A stretch of DNA of 45,444 bases from Polysphondylium violaceum (Eukaryota > Evosea > Eumycetozoa > Dictyosteliales > Dictyosteliaceae): assembly GCA_000277445.1 (NCBI GenBank), contig AJWJ01000147.1, forward strand, positions 1-45,444, in the 5' to 3' direction. Under the pieces are notes generated by a model. That model was not told the origin of the DNA. It ran no database searches and saw nothing but the letters and a program-made list of their open reading frames with translations. The translations under genes and the position numbers were made by a program. Within the stretch, counting starts at the first letter, position 1. Every line of letters begins with the position of its first letter. Below are positions 43,002-45,444 of the stretch, in pieces.

Positions 43002-44381
43002 ATGAATAATAGTATCATAAATGGACCTATCACAAATACAGAAGAATATAAAAAGTTGACAAAACTTTTGGAAACGCTAGAGCAACAAAGAGAAAAGGTC
43101 ATTCAAGATAAAGAGACTCTCAATAAACTATATCAAGATGCATTAGCTTCCCCGATTGAATTTATTGAAAACCTCATCAGTGGTGTAAGTAGTCATATAT
43201 ATATGATGAAAAACGCCAAACTAATACCCTTGTTTTAATTATAGAAAATAATATTACCAAAAAAGCAAGTGATTGCAGAGATACCAAATATTGATCTATC
43301 TCAAAGTAAATTTAGACAAACATTGGTCAATAATTCACCGTCATCTTTATCATCACCATCATCAGTGAGAAACTCGTCTCCATCCTCCTCATTATCTGCA
43401 GCTCATAGACTAAAGATTCAAAACGGTAACAGTGTACATAGTAATACTAGTAATGGTGTTAGTAAATTAAACAAATCAAGTAATCATCACCAAATTATTA
43501 ACAGTCATTCGACACCGACGACACCAACCAAACTATCAAAACCCTCACTATCATACTCGCAATCAACAGATGAATCGTCGAGTGGAGATGACACAAAGAG
43601 ATCGATAAAGCATACAGGAGTCTACACCAGCGGTAGTGAGTCTGGAGGAAACAATTACCAAAAGAAAAAAGGTAAAAAGGGAGCCAACGGTGAAATCATA
43701 CCCTATTGGACAGATGAAGAACAAAAACAACTCGAACTCCTTTTATTCAAGTATCCTGAAGAGGTGGTAGCCGCTAAAAGATGGGCTAAAATAGCGGTAG
43801 AGATGCACAACAAAACACCCAAACAAATTGCTAGTCGTACTCAAAAGTTTTTCCAAAAATGCATTAGACTAGGCCTACCTCTTCCCGGCTCAAAGAAATA
43901 TAGATCACCAGATTCTTTGATAGCCAAACCATCTTTAAAATCATCGTCATCCTCTTCCCATTCTTTTTCAAAGTTATCCATATCCTCCTCATCAACTTTA
44001 AATAGAGATAAATCTATTACTCCACCATCAAAGAATCAAAATAGACCATCAACATCATCACTACCATCCAACACTTCCACATCAACAACAAACAACTCTA
44101 CATCAGCATCAACCAACAAATCAATCATTCACGAAGGATTTAAATGTGATGGATGTGATATTGAACCAATTATAGGTACAAGATGGAAATGTGAAGAGTG
44201 TATGGAAATGGATCTATGTGATGAGTGTAGAAATAATTTTGAAGAGATCGGTAATCATTCCTCCTCTCACTTGATGACTGCTTATCGTGAAGTTCAACCT
44301 GCATACTATTTGGATGATGACTATAAATTCTCTTATCCCGACAGAGGTTCAAATTACTTGGATTCCAATTATCATCCCTAA
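43002..44381 (+). CDS. zzz3: ZZZ3 homologue (SANT/Myb plus ZZ zinc finger)
   Basis: ZZZ3 is the histone-H3-reading subunit of the ATAC acetyltransferase complex in animals. Two exons, 43002..43184 and 43245..44381 (GTAAGT donor), 439 residues. The first exon is coiled-coil (KKLTKLLETLEQQREKVIQD) and runs into GKIILPKKQVIAEIPNI. After a long Ser-rich linker comes a SANT/Myb domain (about 213-265; PYWTDEEQKQLELLLFKYPE, RWAKIAVEMHNKTPKQIASR, TQKFF). The ZZ finger (about 360-405) has three CxxC pairs (FKCDGCD, WKCEEC, LCDEC) and closing His residues. The end of the protein, YLDDDYKFSYPDRGSNYLDS followed by NYHP, parallels the animal ZZZ3 C terminus (YLDPNYFP), making the assignment strong. It is nuclear by family. 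Confidence 0.9.
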
Positions 44382-44479
44382 ATAATAAATAAAGATATAG
44401 ATATATATCTCACAAACAAACATATATCCAACAACAAGATTGTATTCAATCAGATCTTGATTTTATTTACTTGTACTTT
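44382..44479. other. Convergent 3' spacer
   Basis: 98 bases of AT-rich DNA between two convergent stops; nothing seen. Confidence 0.4.
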
Positions 44480-45328
44480 TTATCTTCTTCTTGAGGCTCT
44501 TGATCGACCGGAAAGTTGGAATAAGAATTCCATTATTCTTTCACGAGCCTCATCACTATCTTCTTCATCGTCATCGTCGTCAAAGTATTCATCGTCATCG
44601 TCGTCAAAGTATTCATCGCCATCGTCGTCGTCATCATCATCGTCTTCAGATGGGGGACCATGGTGATTGTCTTCTTCGCCACTGGTGACTTCAGGATACG
44701 CCAGCCTATAATAATCATCGTCTTCATTGAAATCGAAATCAAATTCACTGTCGACTTCCGAAGACTCATAGTCTGATTCAATCTTTGATGGCTTTGGTAG
44801 AGAGATTTGAGTCAATTCGCTGCCGGGGTAGGGTGTGAGTTTGGCCATTTTCTGATTCAACAACTCTATTCTGTGTTTACAAATGTGTACCTCCTCTTCC
44901 AGTGGTTCAGTGTAACCCATTTCCAAACAATCTTGATCAATGGTGGCGCTGTTTAAATTTGGAATGTTATTCATTCTCTCTTGATGTTGTTGATCATAGG
45001 TGTATTTAAGTGGATCGACTTTAAAGTTTTCCAATTCTTTACGATGAACTACATTTGCTGCAAAGTGTTCAGATGGATTTACCAACACCTTGTCATAGAT
45101 CAAGCAATCTCTATCTTGTGCCCAAAGCTTATATGCTTTGAACGAATCCACTTGGATATTATGATTTTCGTATTCAGATCGTAAATCTTCTGAATCTTCT
45201 GAATCCTCTGAATGATCTGATTCTCCCCAATTTTTTCTTTCAATATTTCTTTGCTTTAATACTTTTCTGAGTCCTTCTTTTTCACTTTGAACTTTTTTGA
45301 TTTTCTTTTTATTCTTTATCTTTATCAT
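44480..45328 (-). CDS. Unknown acidic protein
   Basis: A 282-residue protein with no family I recognise. It starts with a very basic segment (MIKIKNKKKIKKVQSEKEGL), then SerGluAsp repeats (SEDSEDSED), a globular-looking middle (about 60-170: DSFKAYKLWAQDRDCLIYDK, VNPSEHFAANVVHRKELENF, MGYTEPLEEEVHICKHRIEL), and a very acidic tail with a duplicated DEYFDDDDD unit. It closes with a basic, helical C terminus (RERIMEFLFQLSGRSRASRR). The charge pattern suggests a nuclear or nucleolar protein, by inference only. The ATG at 45328 directly follows an A/T repeat, so the gene's upstream end lies at the edge of the window. Confidence 0.6.
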   Translation of the reverse strand: MIKIKNKKKIKKVQSEKEGLRKVLKQRNIERKNWGESDHSEDSEDSEDLRSEYENHNIQVDSFKAYKLWAQDRDCLIYDKVLVNPSEHFAANVVHRKELENFKVDPLKYTYDQQHQERMNNIPNLNSATIDQDCLEMGYTEPLEEEVHICKHRIELLNQKMAKLTPYPGSELTQISLPKPSKIESDYESSEVDSEFDFDFNEDDDYYRLAYPEVTSGEEDNHHGPPSEDDDDDDDDGDEYFDDDDDEYFDDDDDEEDSDEARERIMEFLFQLSGRSRASRRR

Positions 45329-45348
45329 TATTTTTATTTTTATTTTTA

Positions 45349-45444
<96 letters not shown>
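45349..45444. repeat. (TTA)n/(AAT)n microsatellite at the window end
   Basis: An uninterrupted TTA trinucleotide repeat of about 95 bases that runs to the last base, next to (TTTTTA)n. It probably marks a contig or assembly boundary. Confidence 0.9.

Noticed and set aside
1-45444. tRNA genes, CRISPR arrays and transposon or LTR-type elements
   Set aside because: No B-box-like GGTTCGA-type sequence with a cloverleaf, no spaced direct-repeat array, and no reverse transcriptase, integrase or transposase motif was seen on reading both strands. This was by eye and could miss diverged copies.

Overview
The window comes from the nuclear genome of a dictyostelid social amoeba. Several things point there: AT-rich, homopolymer-rich intergenic DNA; (AAT)n/(TTA)n tracts that encode poly-asparagine; short introns with GTATGT/GTAAGT donors and AT-rich bodies; and dictyostelid proteins such as a Tag-type serine protease/ABC transporter fusion and a coronin very close to Dictyostelium CorA. 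The species cannot be fixed from the sequence alone. Intergenic DNA is rich in GT/CA and in G-box-like CACACCC/GGGTGTG motifs. I saw no tRNA, rRNA, CRISPR array or recognisable transposon.

Layout from left to right (- and + are strands): coronin (-, intron apparently inside the start codon); ATP synthase subunit g (-); a CECR2-like DDT/WHIM chromatin protein (-, three exons); a bacterial-type HPr-like phosphocarrier protein lacking the active-site histidine (-); mitochondrial GABA transaminase (+, three exons); a PH-IQ-DH-PH RhoGEF (+, four exons); a secreted GH5 cellulase-like hydrolase (-, two exons); a DDX56/Dbp9-type nucleolar DEAD-box helicase (-, three exons); two lineage-specific unknowns (+); a TPR-like unknown (+, three exons) with a decayed partial copy just downstream; archease (-, three exons) divergent from BRCA2 (+, three exons); an RGS-domain protein (-, three exons, one probable homopolymer frameshift); a 4 kb gene-poor stretch; QCR7/UQCRB (+, three exons); the 1817-residue Tag protein (-); a 2.3 kb gene-poor stretch; ROMO1/Mgr2 (-); a membrane protein with a degenerate J-like domain (-); a ZZZ3 homologue (+, two exons); and an acidic unknown (-) next to an (AAT)n tract that runs to the window end.

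There is no operon logic, but themes recur. Four proteins are mitochondrial (subunit g, GABA-T, QCR7, ROMO1). Three act in chromatin or DNA repair (CECR2-like, BRCA2, ZZZ3). Two are G-protein regulators (RhoGEF, RGS). Several pairs share divergent promoter regions: HPr-like/GABA-T, DDX56/255-aa unknown, archease/BRCA2, RGS/QCR7 and J-like/ZZZ3. The standout is the HPr-like gene. It is a bacterial PTS-family protein in a eukaryotic genome that keeps the regulatory-serine region but has Ser in place of the catalytic His, a configuration reminiscent of bacterial Crh. Exon joins were deduced by reading splice signals and protein-family continuity; no transcript data were available.
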